A program made the translations under genes and the position numbers. A DNA stretch of 64,000 nucleotides, taken from Nocardioides daedukensis (GTDB lineage: Bacteria; Actinomycetota; Actinomycetes; Propionibacteriales; Nocardioidaceae). Positions 8,606 to 16,741 of the stretch are shown here, in pieces; positions within the stretch are counted from its first letter, which is position 1; every line of letters begins with the position of its first letter. The notes below the pieces were generated by a model. It searched no databases, was not told where the DNA came from, and saw nothing but the letters and a program-made list of their open reading frames with translations. The stretch covers positions 62,001 to 126,000 of the forward strand of contig NZ_JACCAA010000001.1 in NCBI RefSeq assembly GCF_013408415.1. Reading direction: 5' to 3'.

Positions 8606-8807
8606 GCGGGGCCGGGCGAACCCGGTCGACCGAGCAGCCCTTCGGCGACAAGTGATCCCCGTTCGTGACCCTTTGATTTCCCCAAAAGTGGGGGACCTGT
8701 CGTGCCCTGCACGCATGGTTGTCCGATTGGGGCTGGTCTGGTTGCAGGCCTCGGCCTAGCGTGGACCGGGCGTCGGTGCCACGACGCAGAACCAGCAAGG
8801 AAAGCCC

Positions 8808-10262
8808 GTGAAGATTCGGTCAACGATTAATTGCCGCAGGAGCCTGGCCGCGGCCGCGGCGAGTGTGCTGCTCCTTGTCCTGCTGCCAGCAAGCACGTTG
8901 GCCGACGCACGCCCTGCCTCGGTGCCTGCGGCCCTCCACGGTGAGATGCAGGTGGCGTGGCCCGATCCGCTGCCCGCCGTTGTGGTCGGCGACCAGACCG
9001 GGTCCCGAGTCGTCGTCCATGCGTTCAGCGCCACAGGCACAGAGATCCCCGCCCGGGCACGTGCTGCCTATCAGCGCGCGACACTGGTGATGGCGGATGC
9101 AAGCTCGACCTGCCGAATGAGTTGGCCGTTGCTGGCCGCTGTCGGCCGGGTTGAGTCCGACCATGGACGCCACGGCGAGAGCCGGTTCGACGCCGAGGGT
9201 GTAGCGAGTCCGGGTGTCTATGGCGGCGTCTTGGACGGCTCAGGGGGCACCCGCAGGATCGCCGACACCGACGCCGGTGCGCTCGATGACGACACGAGGT
9301 TCGACCGCGCGGTCGGCCCGATGCAGCTTCTGCCGGGCACATGGTCGGTGGTCGCGGTGGACGGTGACGGTGACGGCCAGCGCAACCCCCAGGACATCGA
9401 CGATGCGGCTCTCGCGGCCGCTGTCTACTTGTGCCGTTCCGGGGACGACCTGTCCACTGCCGAGGGACAGCGCGCTGCACTGCTGCGCTACAACCGCTCC
9501 TCGAGCTATGCCGAAGCGGTGATGCAGGTGATGCGCAGCTATGCCACCGAGGGCTCCGGAACCACCCTGCGTACGTCGTCGCCCGAGGTCGACGCGAACC
9601 TCGCCGCTGGTCCCACCGCGGTTGTGCCGGCCAGGATTGCGCTCTCACCTGCCCCAGAACGCGGTCGGGTGCGCCAGGCGGGCATGGCCGAAATGGCCGA
9701 GATGGTCGAGCCTGCGCCGTGGATCCCGGCGAACGCAGATGGGGGGCACGTCGGCGATCATGCCGCCACCTTCCGCGCACCGTTCTTCGGTCCCTTGGAG
9801 AGCAACGATCCGGTCCGGCCGGACCAGGACGAGGTGCCCTCGGGGGCGACGGAGATCGACGAGTCGCAGCCTCTGGCGCCCGCGGACGGAGATCCGGGCG
9901 AGCAGCACGTGGGCGACTCCTCGGTCGAACCGCACGTGGGCGACTCGTCGGTCGAGCCGCTCCCCAGTGGGGTCGAGGATCCGGCCCCGGGTCAGGCGGG
10001 CGAGCAGACGGGCAACCAGTCCGAGACCAGCGATCTGGCGCCGGAGCAACCGAAGCCGAAGCCGGAGCCGGTCGAGGAAGTCGAGGCCTCACTGCGCGAA
10101 CTGGGCATCGACCCCGCGGCCGCGCGACAGCTGATCGCCGATCCCAGCACGATGGAGCTGGCACTGCGGACCTGTCTCGGCCACGACCCGGATGTCCCGC
10201 AGGACGCAACCGATGCCGGACAGCTCGACGTACTCCGCCGCCTCATTGCCTGCTCGTCCTGA
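8808..10262 (+). CDS. Secreted lytic transglycosylase-like protein
   Basis: A 484-residue exported cell-wall enzyme. It has a signal peptide over residues 1-33. The transglycosylase domain follows at about 85-240, with the likely catalytic Glu E116 in AVGRVESDHG, then GPMQLLPGTW and the segment AVDGDGDGQRNPQDIDDA typical of the MltB-like actinobacterial group. The second half is a disordered Pro/Glu/Asp-rich tail containing two near-identical nine-residue repeats. It would cleave peptidoglycan glycan strands during growth or remodelling. GTG at 8808 is behind AAGGAAAG. The 202 nt upstream are probably promoter and leader; I could not assign a riboswitch there. Confidence 0.8.
   Translation: MKIRSTINCRRSLAAAAASVLLLVLLPASTLADARPASVPAALHGEMQVAWPDPLPAVVVGDQTGSRVVVHAFSATGTEIPARARAAYQRATLVMADASSTCRMSWPLLAAVGRVESDHGRHGESRFDAEGVASPGVYGGVLDGSGGTRRIADTDAGALDDDTRFDRAVGPMQLLPGTWSVVAVDGDGDGQRNPQDIDDAALAAAVYLCRSGDDLSTAEGQRAALLRYNRSSSYAEAVMQVMRSYATEGSGTTLRTSSPEVDANLAAGPTAVVPARIALSPAPERGRVRQAGMAEMAEMVEPAPWIPANADGGHVGDHAATFRAPFFGPLESNDPVRPDQDEVPSGATEIDESQPLAPADGDPGEQHVGDSSVEPHVGDSSVEPLPSGVEDPAPGQAGEQTGNQSETSDLAPEQPKPKPEPVEEVEASLRELGIDPAAARQLIADPSTMELALRTCLGHDPDVPQDATDAGQLDVLRRLIACSS
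9906..9959 (+). repeat. Two 27-nt in-frame tandem repeats in the transglycosylase tail
   Basis: Units 9906-9932 and 9933-9959 differ at two silent third positions and encode HVGDSSVEP twice. This points to a recent in-frame duplication in the disordered tail. Confidence 0.8.
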
Positions 10263-10460
10263 GGTGAATCCAGCAGGAACGAGCCCACGGTTCCGACCGC
10301 TGATGCGGTCGAGCCCTGGGTGTTCTGGGACCTCCAATCCTTCGTTCCACGCTGACCCGGTCCCGTTCGCGGGAGGGTGTGCCGGGGAGGAGTGGGTACC
10401 GCTCAGGTGAGAGATCGAGCGTGACTGCTCGACCGTGACCGCACCACCATTTGGGAGGAC

Positions 10461-10877
10461 ATGATGGGTGAAACCGACATGACCCACGTTGAACCGACCA
10501 CCGCGCAGCTCCTGCACCAGCTCTCCGAGGACACCCGAAGACTGGTCAGGGACGAGCTGCAGCTGGCGCAGGTCGAGATGAAGTCGAAGGTGAAGCACAC
10601 CGGCATCGGTGCCGGTCTCTTCGGTGGCGCGGGCATCTTCGCGCTGTTCGGTCTCGGCGCCCTGATCGCCACCGCGATCCTCGCGCTGGCCCTCGTCGTC
10701 GACGCTTGGTTGGCCGCGCTGATCGTTGCCGTGGTCCTCTTCGTCATCGCCGCTCTGACCGGCCTGTTCGGCAAGAAGCAGATCGATGAGGGTGTGCCGC
10801 CGGTGCCGGAACGCACGGTCGAGAACGTGAAGAAGGACGTCGAGCAAGTGAAGGGAGCCGGACATGGCCACGCCTGA
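10461..10877 (+). CDS. Phage holin family protein (DUF1469-type membrane protein)
   Basis: A 138-residue protein. A soluble N-terminal helix (TTAQLLHQLSEDTRRLVRDE) is followed by two hydrophobic segments (about 50-75 and 80-105) and a charged tail ending in KGAGHGHA. This is the DUF1469 / holin 3-6 layout. In actinobacteria it is a chromosomal membrane protein of unknown stress role and usually has nothing to do with phage. A GGGAGG site at 10453-10458 serves ATG 10461 or the adjacent ATG 10464. The DUF3618 gene overlaps its end by 14 nt. Confidence 0.75.
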   Translation: MMGETDMTHVEPTTAQLLHQLSEDTRRLVRDELQLAQVEMKSKVKHTGIGAGLFGGAGIFALFGLGALIATAILALALVVDAWLAALIVAVVLFVIAALTGLFGKKQIDEGVPPVPERTVENVKKDVEQVKGAGHGHA

Positions 10878-11073
10878 GCACAAGTTGGACCAGGCCGGGT
10901 TGCAGAGGGACATCGAAGACACCCGGGAACGACTGGGTGACACCCTCGACCAGCTCAGCGACAAGCTCAACGCCAAGAAGCAGGCCCGCGCGCACGCAAA
11001 GACGCTCGCCTTGGCCGGCTCGGTGGTCGTGGTGCTGACCGCGCTCGTCGTGTGGCGGCGCCGGAGTCGGTGA
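10864..11073 (+). CDS. DUF3618 domain-containing membrane protein
   Basis: A 69-residue protein. The DUF3618 signature is the helix DIEDTRERLGDTLDQLSDKL (residues 15-34), followed by a single membrane helix (49-63) and a basic end, WRRRSR. It overlaps the DUF1469-type gene by 14 nt, the usual pairing of these families in actinobacteria, so they probably act together at the membrane. The function is unknown. Confidence 0.8.
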   Translation: MATPEHKLDQAGLQRDIEDTRERLGDTLDQLSDKLNAKKQARAHAKTLALAGSVVVVLTALVVWRRRSR

Positions 11074-11086
11074 GGACCAATGCCTC

Positions 11087-11142
11087 GCGCCCGTCGCTCA
11101 GCAGGCGGCACGGCCGGGTGGCCCCCTGCTGTGGGCGGGCGC
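11087..11142. terminator. Convergent-gene terminator hairpin
   Basis: Nested inverted repeats: GCGCCCG (11087) pairs with CGGGCGC (11136-11142), and CAGCAGG (11099) pairs with CCTGCTG (11125). It lies between the DUF3618 stop and the facing stop at 11143, so it can serve both strands. Confidence 0.55.
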
Positions 11143-11958
11143 TCAGGTGCTGCGCTGCTCCAAGGTGATGACGGGGTCCAGCCGGGTGACCTCCCGGGTT
11201 GCCAGATCGACCATCACCGCGGTGTCGGCCGGCACTGCCGTCCAGCCCGGCTGGTCGAGACCGCTCGAGACGACTTCGATGCTGTCGGGACCCACCCGGT
11301 AGTCCATCGCGAAATATTCCGTGGTGTGCCGGGCCGGGATCTCGTCCTCGTCGTCGAACATCGCCCGCAGGGCGCGCAGCGGGGAGTCGGCGCGCGCGTT
11401 GATGTGGATCGCGAACATCCGCTCGGGGGTGAGCATCAGGGCATTGAGGCTGGACTCGGGGAACTTCTTGATCAACGTGGCCAAGGCCTGGGTGACCCCT
11501 TCGGCCTCTTCGCCATGCTCCTCGATGCTCTGACGAACGAAGCGGAAGTAGCGCTCGCTGTCGGTGTCGCCCAGCAGCGCTGCGCAGCTTGCCGGCGACA
11601 ACAGCTCCTCGAGCTCACCGATGGGGGAGACATGGCCGTTGTGGGCGAACGCGAAGTCGTCGGCGAAGAACGGATGGGTGTTCTCAGGACGCACGTCGAG
11701 GCCGCCGGTCGCCCAGCGCAGGTGGACCATGCCGGCGCACGAGAGCGGCTCTCGCACGAGGTCGGCATACTCCTTGTCCACGGCGGCCGAGCGCGGCGAC
11801 GTCGTGGTGCGGGTCGCGCCGTCCGCGGTGTGCCAGGCCATTCCCCAACCGTCGGAGTGCACCGCGGTCAACGACGTGAACGCCTCGAGGCCCTCGTCAC
11901 CGAGCAGGTCCGCGACAGAGCGCTCGGATTCGGTCACATAGCCGAACAGTCGACACAT
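11143..11958 (-). CDS. Class II glutamine amidotransferase
   Basis: A 271-residue N-terminal-nucleophile amidotransferase domain. The nucleophile is C2 after Met removal (MCRLFGYV). Glutamine-site residues follow in SDGWGMAW, HLRWAT and FAHNGHV. There is no synthase domain, as in YafJ/EgtC-type proteins. EgtC removes glutamate in ergothioneine synthesis and egtB-egtD are 9 kb away, but the sequence looks more like the general YafJ-like group, so EgtC identity is doubtful. The ATG follows AGGAAAGGTGACCC. It is divergent from the YbdK-type ligase gene, with 71 nt between. Confidence 0.75.
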   Translation of the reverse strand: MCRLFGYVTESERSVADLLGDEGLEAFTSLTAVHSDGWGMAWHTADGATRTTTSPRSAAVDKEYADLVREPLSCAGMVHLRWATGGLDVRPENTHPFFADDFAFAHNGHVSPIGELEELLSPASCAALLGDTDSERYFRFVRQSIEEHGEEAEGVTQALATLIKKFPESSLNALMLTPERMFAIHINARADSPLRALRAMFDDEDEIPARHTTEYFAMDYRVGPDSIEVVSSGLDQPGWTAVPADTAVMVDLATREVTRLDPVITLEQRST

Positions 11959-12029
11959 CGCAGTGGGTCACCTCTTTCCTCTGATCCCACGCCCGGAATG
12001 CAGCGCAACACCGGACGAAGGTGGATTGC

Positions 12030-13184
12030 ATGAATCAGCATTCCTCGGGCAGTACCCCGAAGGCGGTGCGGACAGTCGGCGTCGAGGAGGAGCTCCTCCT
12101 GGTCGACAGTCAGAGCGGCGTGGCCCGATCGGTGGCCCACCAGGTCCTGCGTGTGGCAGAACGTCGCGGTGACACCGAGCCCGACAAGGGCCAACTGGGC
12201 GGTTCGTTGGGTCCCGAGCTGCAGGAGCAGCAGGTCGAGACCGACACCCCGCCGGAGCGTGACCTGGACGAGCTCGGTTTCGAGCTGGTCCGGTGGCGGG
12301 AGAAGGCCCGGGCCGCCGCGGAGGAGTCCGGCGCGCTGGTGCTGGCCAGCGGGACGACGCCGTTGCCGGTGCAACCGAGGGCCTTCGACGACCCCCGCTA
12401 TGTCGAGATCACCGAGCGCTTCGGCCTCACCGCGAGCGAGCAGCTCTCCTGCGGATGCCATGTGCACGTCTCGGTGGAGTCCGAGGACGAGGCAGTCGGG
12501 GCGATGGACCGGATCCGCGCTTGGCTGCCGGTGCTGCTGGCGCTGAGCTCCAACTCGCCGTTCTGGCAGGGTCGCGACTCGGGCTACGCGAGCTATCGGT
12601 CCCAGGTGCTCACCCGCTGGCCGACCAGCGGTCCCACCCAGCTGCACGGGGACGCCCGCGGGTATGCCGATCACCTGCGCCAGCTGGTCGACACCGGCGT
12701 TCCTCTCGATGAGGGGATGGCCTACTTCGACGCGAGGCCCTCCCAGCACTACCCGACCTTGGAGATCCGGGTCGCGGACGTCTGCCTGGACCCGCAGGAC
12801 GCTGTCCTGGTTGCTGCCCTGTGCCGAGCGCTGGTGGACACCGCGTCGCGCGAGTGGCGAAACGACGTACCGCCCGACCCGGCCTCGGTGGCGTTGCTCC
12901 GCCTGGCCACCTGGCAGGCAGGTCGCCACGGCCTCTCGGGGACCCTGCTCGACCCGGCGACGCATCGTCCGCGTCCGGCTCGCGAGGTGGTGGATGCCTT
13001 GGTGGCGCACGTTGCGCCGGCCCTGCAGCGCTCGGGTGACCTGGCTTGGGTCGAGCAGCGGGTGGGCCATCTCTTCACCGAGGGGACCGGGGCCGACACC
13101 CAGCGCGAGATCCTGGAGAAGCAGGGTCGGCTCGACCGTGCCGTCGTGGAGCTGGCCCGGATCTCGGCCGGACCCGCCGACTGA
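12030..13184 (+). CDS. Carboxylate-amine ligase / glutamate-cysteine ligase (YbdK-type GCS2 family)
   Basis: A 384-residue ATP-dependent ligase of the GCS2 family, expected to join the gamma-carboxyl of glutamate to an amine such as cysteine. Hallmarks are VGVEEELLLVD near the start, SCGCHVHVSVES with the metal-binding His pair, and YPTLEIRVADVCLDPQD near residue 250. The family includes weak glutamate-cysteine ligases and, more distantly, EgtA. ATG at 12030 lies behind GAAGGTGG; a GTG at 12021 is possible. It is divergent from the class II amidotransferase, so the two may be co-regulated. Confidence 0.75.
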   Translation: MNQHSSGSTPKAVRTVGVEEELLLVDSQSGVARSVAHQVLRVAERRGDTEPDKGQLGGSLGPELQEQQVETDTPPERDLDELGFELVRWREKARAAAEESGALVLASGTTPLPVQPRAFDDPRYVEITERFGLTASEQLSCGCHVHVSVESEDEAVGAMDRIRAWLPVLLALSSNSPFWQGRDSGYASYRSQVLTRWPTSGPTQLHGDARGYADHLRQLVDTGVPLDEGMAYFDARPSQHYPTLEIRVADVCLDPQDAVLVAALCRALVDTASREWRNDVPPDPASVALLRLATWQAGRHGLSGTLLDPATHRPRPAREVVDALVAHVAPALQRSGDLAWVEQRVGHLFTEGTGADTQREILEKQGRLDRAVVELARISAGPAD

Positions 13185-13231
13185 TCACAAGGATCAACGG
13201 ACGACTCCGACAGCCCGCTGAGGGTTTTTGG

Positions 13232-13372
13232 TCAGCTCGACTCGGGGATCGGTTCCAGTGAGGGATGAACCTCGGGGTTCGCGTCCGGATCGGGTTCCGG
13301 CACATCGGGGGACTGGGGCTCGATGCTCGGATCGGGGCTGGGTAGCGGGTCTGTGCCCGGGCTCTGGGTCAT
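13232..13372 (-). CDS. Pro/Glu/Asp-rich micro-protein, copy 1
   Basis: A 46-residue acidic protein beginning MTQSPGTDPLP, with no hydrophobic segment and no cysteine. It ends in a block (DPDANPEVHPSLEPIPE) that matches DPDGHPEVQPPLDPLPE in the micro-protein at 19166-19384, so the two are paralogues. The start has a GGAG ribosome site six nt upstream. It lies downstream of the FUSC membrane-protein gene on the same strand, after an intergenic hairpin. The function is unknown; it is likely to be intrinsically disordered. Confidence 0.55.
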   Translation of the reverse strand: MTQSPGTDPLPSPDPSIEPQSPDVPEPDPDANPEVHPSLEPIPESS

Positions 13373-13417
13373 CCACTCCGATACCCGCTTGCCGCAACGG
13401 CATTCTGGCCGGACATG

Positions 13418-13459
13418 GATCGCGGAACCCCTCACGGCGTACGGAGGGGTTCCGCGGTC
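13418..13459 (-). terminator. Hairpin terminator after the FUSC gene
   Basis: A perfect 13-bp inverted repeat (13421-13433 and 13444-13456), extended to about 16 bp with one wobble pair, loop of 10 nt. It lies in the 226-nt gap between the FUSC stop and the micro-protein start. Apart from this hairpin I see no gene in the gap. Confidence 0.6.
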
Positions 13460-13598
13460 CCAGCGCCGGGACGGATCGGTCGGCCGCGAGTGCGCGGGTC
13501 GCTGCCGAATCCGTTCAGTTCCCGTTGCCCGGAGAGTGGTTCTGTTGTAGCTGCGGGGCCAGTGCCGCCGCGATTCGCAGTACCCAACTTCATTGCTG

Positions 13599-14702
13599 TC
13601 AACGCACATCCGGCGCAGACTCGTGGGATTCCTCGTCGGGGGTCAACGAGACCAGGACCTTGCGCAGGGTGTTGACCAACGCGCCGGCTGCGAAGGCGTC
13701 GACCTGCTCCTCGGCCCGTTGTCGGCGAATGGCTTCGGCGAATCCTTCGGCTGCCTGCATGGCCGCGTCCAGCGACGACTCGTCCACCTCGGAATCCTCC
13801 ACCGAGCGCAGCGCCTCGGCCGCGCAGTGCAGGGCCCGAGCCGCCGATGGCCTCAGGGCCGGTCCGAGTGCCACCCGTTCGAGCTCGGCGTGCTCGTCGT
13901 GGGCCAGGACGGACTTCATCTCCTCGACGAGGATGGTCAGGTCACGCAGCGCCTGGCCCCGTTGACGCTGGTGCTCCGCGGGACCTTGCCAACGGCGGGC
14001 GCGCCAGTTGATCCGCGGGACGTCCACCAGCTGGCCGATCAGCTCCTGGGCACGCTCCGACTGTGACCGGAGGACCGCTTCACCCTCGCGCCACTCCTCG
14101 GGCGTCGGCAGGGGACTGCGCTCGAGCCCATCCGCCATGCCGTCCAGCTGGTCGGCAAGGACGTTGCGCAGCGAGTTCTGCACGTTGTCCGTGGCGATCA
14201 ATGGCATCGGTGGCACCGCGAGGTTGACCAGGACGCCGACAACGGCCCCCAGAGCGGTCAGTCCCAGATAGGCCAGGACATAGCGGGTGGGGTCCGCGCC
14301 GCCGACGATCAGGATGAACAGCCCGGAGATGGGCACCCAGCTGGCCATCGAGCCGACCCGCTTCCAGGCCCCGAGCACTGTGCCGAGTCCGACCACGATC
14401 GCGATCGAGAGGACTTCTGGTGTGGGGGCTGCGCGCACGCCCATTGCAAGCAGGGCGCCCAGGCCGATGGCGAGGACCGCCTCGACGGTCAGGCGCATCG
14501 AGTGGGCCAGGCGCGAGGAGACTGCGACCACCGCACCCAGGGGTGCGTAGTAGGCGTAGTCATCGGCGGAACCCCGGAGCGGCTGGACGACCAGCCAGGC
14601 CAGTGCTGCGGCGACGGCGGCCTTGGCCGCCAGCGGAAGCAACGGATGGCGTCTGGGCGCCTCACGCAGCCTTCGTGCGACGGACTCTTCCTGCATGGAC
14701 AT
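13599..14702 (-). CDS. FUSC/aromatic-acid exporter-like membrane protein
   Basis: A 367-residue protein. The N-terminal half (about 25-165) holds five to six membrane helices, including LAAKAAVAAALAWLVV, APLGAVVAVSS and VGLGTVLGAW, the pattern of FUSC/ArAE_1 transporters. The C-terminal half is a long soluble helical region. The family exports aromatic carboxylic acids or acts in membrane stress; the substrate is unknown. The ATG at 14702 lies four nt after GGGAGG; an upstream in-frame GTG-type start at 14735 lacks such a site. Confidence 0.75.
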   Translation of the reverse strand: MSMQEESVARRLREAPRRHPLLPLAAKAAVAAALAWLVVQPLRGSADDYAYYAPLGAVVAVSSRLAHSMRLTVEAVLAIGLGALLAMGVRAAPTPEVLSIAIVVGLGTVLGAWKRVGSMASWVPISGLFILIVGGADPTRYVLAYLGLTALGAVVGVLVNLAVPPMPLIATDNVQNSLRNVLADQLDGMADGLERSPLPTPEEWREGEAVLRSQSERAQELIGQLVDVPRINWRARRWQGPAEHQRQRGQALRDLTILVEEMKSVLAHDEHAELERVALGPALRPSAARALHCAAEALRSVEDSEVDESSLDAAMQAAEGFAEAIRRQRAEEQVDAFAAGALVNTLRKVLVSLTPDEESHESAPDVR

Positions 14703-14888
14703 GCCACCTCCCCAACCCGCCGGAGGGGTACCCAACGTCCGCCTTCGTCATGCCTTCACCACCGGGTGGACACCGCCTGATCCGGGCGGTTTCGCGAGTG
14801 GTGGCCGGGTGAACGGGCGGCCGGTGGGTACCGGTGCTCCGAACGCGGCACGAGTCAAGATCGTGTCGCCGGACATATGGAGGCTCAC

Positions 14889-15032
14889 ATGGCACTCATC
14901 CTGTGGATCATCGCCGTCGTGCTGGTGGTCAGTGGAATCGTTTCCCTTTTCCGTGGCGAGGTGCTCTGGGGAGCCGTGCTGATCATCGTCGGACTCCTCG
15001 TGGGTCCCGGTGGCGTCAGCCTCTTCACCTGA
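14889..15032 (+). CDS. GPGGVS-type membrane micro-protein
   Basis: A 47-residue protein with two hydrophobic segments (about 2-19 and 28-40) separated by the short polar turn RGEV. It ends in GPGGVSLFT, the signature of a small actinobacterial membrane-protein family. The ATG has a GGAGG site five nt upstream (14879-14883). The DUF4235 gene begins 10 nt after its stop, so they form a two-gene unit. The function is unknown. Confidence 0.7.
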   Translation: MALILWIIAVVLVVSGIVSLFRGEVLWGAVLIIVGLLVGPGGVSLFT

Positions 15033-15042
15033 GGAAGGCTCG

Positions 15043-15336
15043 ATGACTGAGACGAAGTCGAGCACGTCCGCGAAGTTGCTCTACCGGCCCTTCGGTCTGG
15101 TCACCTCGATGCTGGCCGGACTATTGGCGAGCACGATCTTCAAGGCGGTGTGGAAGCGCGCCGCGCACGGCGAGGACGCAGATCCGCCCCGTCCCTTGGA
15201 GAGCGAGTACGGACTCAAGGAGATCGTGGCCGCCGCCGTCGTGCAGGGCGCCATCTTCGCCGTGGTGCGAGCGCTCACCGATCGTGGTGGCGCACGCGCC
15301 TTCGAGAGAGTGACTGGGGACTGGCCCGGCAACTGA
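15043..15336 (+). CDS. DUF4235 domain-containing membrane protein
   Basis: A 97-residue protein with hydrophobic stretches at about 15-35 (YRPFGLVTSMLAGLLAS) and 63-78 (EIVAAAVVQGAIFAVVRAL), and the DUF4235 block FKAVWKRAAHGEDADPPRPL between them. The family typically sits with DUF1469 and DUF3618 genes, which here lie 4 kb upstream. The ATG at 15043 follows GAGGAAGG. A large terminator hairpin follows. The function is unknown. Confidence 0.78.
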   Translation: MTETKSSTSAKLLYRPFGLVTSMLAGLLASTIFKAVWKRAAHGEDADPPRPLESEYGLKEIVAAAVVQGAIFAVVRALTDRGGARAFERVTGDWPGN

Positions 15337-15345
15337 GAACTCAAT

Positions 15346-15405
15346 GACGCCGACCCGTCGGGAAGTGCATTCTTGGGGAATGCACATTCACGACGGGTCG
15401 GCGTC
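15346..15405. terminator. Two-tier bidirectional terminator hairpin
   Basis: The outer 15-bp perfect stem (15346-15360 with 15391-15405) encloses an inner 8-bp perfect stem (15365-15372 with 15378-15385, loop of 5). It lies between the facing ends of the DUF4235 gene and the CDGSH gene. Confidence 0.75.
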
Positions 15406-15420
15406 GTTGTTGTCCGAGCC

Positions 15421-15462
15421 AGCGTTGCCCGAGTGAGTGTTGCCCGAGTGAGTGCTGCGCGG
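15421..15462. repeat. Degenerate 15-nt tandem repeat
   Basis: Units start at 15421, 15436 and 15451; the first two share 14 of 15 bases (GTTGCCCGAGTG core) and the third is diverged. It is located just beyond the CDGSH gene stop, next to the terminator hairpin. Confidence 0.6.
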
Positions 15463-15471
15463 GGTCAGTAC

Positions 15472-15669
15472 TTACGAGGTGGGGATGAACTTGTGGGTTC
15501 CGTCGCACCACGGCTGCCGCTGGGACTTGTCGCAGCGGCAGACCGCCACCACCGGGCGGGTGATCGGGTGCTCCACCCCGTCGTCGTCGGTCCAGGTCTC
15601 GGCCCCGCGAACCAGGAGCGGCCCGTCGGGGCACTCCTGGAGTCGCGGCTCGCCACTGCGCAGCGTCAT
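15472..15669 (-). CDS. CDGSH iron-sulfur protein
   Basis: A 65-residue mitoNEET-like protein. The cluster-binding motif is complete: CRCDKSQRQPWCDGTHK gives C-x-C, Cys and His ligands for a labile [2Fe-2S] cluster. It is expected to be a small redox or cluster-transfer protein in the cytosol. Its start overlaps the stop of the upstream diiron-protein gene by 4 nt (ATGA), so translation is coupled and the two proteins probably work together. Confidence 0.88.
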   Translation of the reverse strand: MTLRSGEPRLQECPDGPLLVRGAETWTDDDGVEHPITRPVVAVCRCDKSQRQPWCDGTHKFIPTS

Positions 15670-16691
15670 GCGTTCGCCCCAATCCGCTGTTCCCGGACGA
15701 CCCGCGGACGGGCCTGCTCGACGTCCCAGCGCTGCGTCAACGCGGCTCCGGCGATCTGGTCCATCTTCAGGCAGCTGGCGGCGCCGAGGAGTACGTCGTC
15801 CTCGAGCCGCGGGTCCTGCTCGACGAGGGTGGCGCAGATGTTGCGGATCGCGAGCTGCTCATGGACCGCGTCCGCCTCGACGTGCTCGTCAAAGTAGTGC
15901 GCGGCCGCGTGCGGCAGACCCAGTCGTTCGGCACCGCCGACGATGCGCCGGCACGGTGCCGAGCTGGTCGCCTCGAAGGCTGCCAGGTGGCCCAGTGACG
16001 CACCGCGCAGTCGACGGCGCAGCGCGAACATCGACATCACGTTGTTGACCGCGAGCGTGCTGGCGCTGGCCTCGTCGATGTAGGCGCCATAGGTGCTGTC
16101 GAGCCCCAACGAGTCGAGGGCGCGCGCGAAGAGACCGGCATGTAACCGGTCGGGATCACCCGCGCCATATTCGTCGTACTGCACCTCGGCCAGCGCGGCC
16201 TTGGCCGGACCGTCGATGCGTGCGAGCACGAAGCTCTGCGGGTCGGACTCCTTGAGGTGATAGATGCTCCGCTGCCGCATGAAGTCCGAGAACTGCTCCT
16301 TGCTCGCCCGGCGTTGCAGGAACGTGGCGAGCGAGCCGCGGTCGAGCTCGTCGATCAGGGTGATCAGGCGGGTCGCGAAGTCGCCACCGGTCTCCTTGGC
16401 ACGACGTACGTCGTCCCTGGTGAGGTCGCGCAGCAACTCTTCGAGGCACGCCTCCAGGCGCCCCCTCGAATGGATCAGCAGCGGGTCCCACTCGAGGTCG
16501 GGATCGACACCGTCGAAGCCGCGGTAGTGCAGTTCGAAGAGCATCCACAACGCCAGCTGGAAGTCGTCATCGTCGATGAGCTGGTCGACCGGGCGGGGAA
16601 GCGACGCCACCGACGGCTGGTCGCTGCTCCGGCCCGCGAGGATCTCGCACACCTGTTGGCTCAGGGGACCGCGAGGAGCGGGAAGTTGCAT
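15666..16691 (-). CDS. Iron-containing redox enzyme family protein (haem-oxygenase-like diiron protein)
   Basis: A 341-residue all-helical protein of the haem-oxygenase-like diiron oxidase/oxygenase superfamily. Candidate metal ligands are E53 and H55 in LFELHYRGFD and the late cluster HYFDEHVEADAVHE (about residues 260-275). Members of this superfamily perform N-oxygenation, C-C cleavage or desaturation in small-molecule pathways. This branch usually occurs with a CDGSH protein, as here, which may be its electron donor. The substrate is unknown. The methyltransferase gene lies 50 nt upstream on the same strand. Confidence 0.75.
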   Translation of the reverse strand: MQLPAPRGPLSQQVCEILAGRSSDQPSVASLPRPVDQLIDDDDFQLALWMLFELHYRGFDGVDPDLEWDPLLIHSRGRLEACLEELLRDLTRDDVRRAKETGGDFATRLITLIDELDRGSLATFLQRRASKEQFSDFMRQRSIYHLKESDPQSFVLARIDGPAKAALAEVQYDEYGAGDPDRLHAGLFARALDSLGLDSTYGAYIDEASASTLAVNNVMSMFALRRRLRGASLGHLAAFEATSSAPCRRIVGGAERLGLPHAAAHYFDEHVEADAVHEQLAIRNICATLVEQDPRLEDDVLLGAASCLKMDQIAGAALTQRWDVEQARPRVVREQRIGANA

Positions 16692-16741
16692 GAATTGTCT
16701 CCTTGGACTCAGGGCCGGTGCGGTACCCCGCTGGGCGTGAA

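Noticed and set aside
8606..8807. Cyclic-di-AMP (ydaO-type) riboswitch before the transglycosylase gene
   Set aside because: Such switches do precede wall-lytic genes in actinobacteria, but I could not fit the conserved core; only a short CCCC/GGGG hairpin is present at 8680-8694.
10461..10877. Phage holin as evidence of a prophage
   Set aside because: No other phage gene is present, and DUF1469 with DUF3618 is an ordinary actinobacterial chromosomal pair.
15346..15405. Inverted repeat as an insertion-sequence end
   Set aside because: No transposase or target duplication; the two-tier hairpin lies between convergent genes and fits a terminator.
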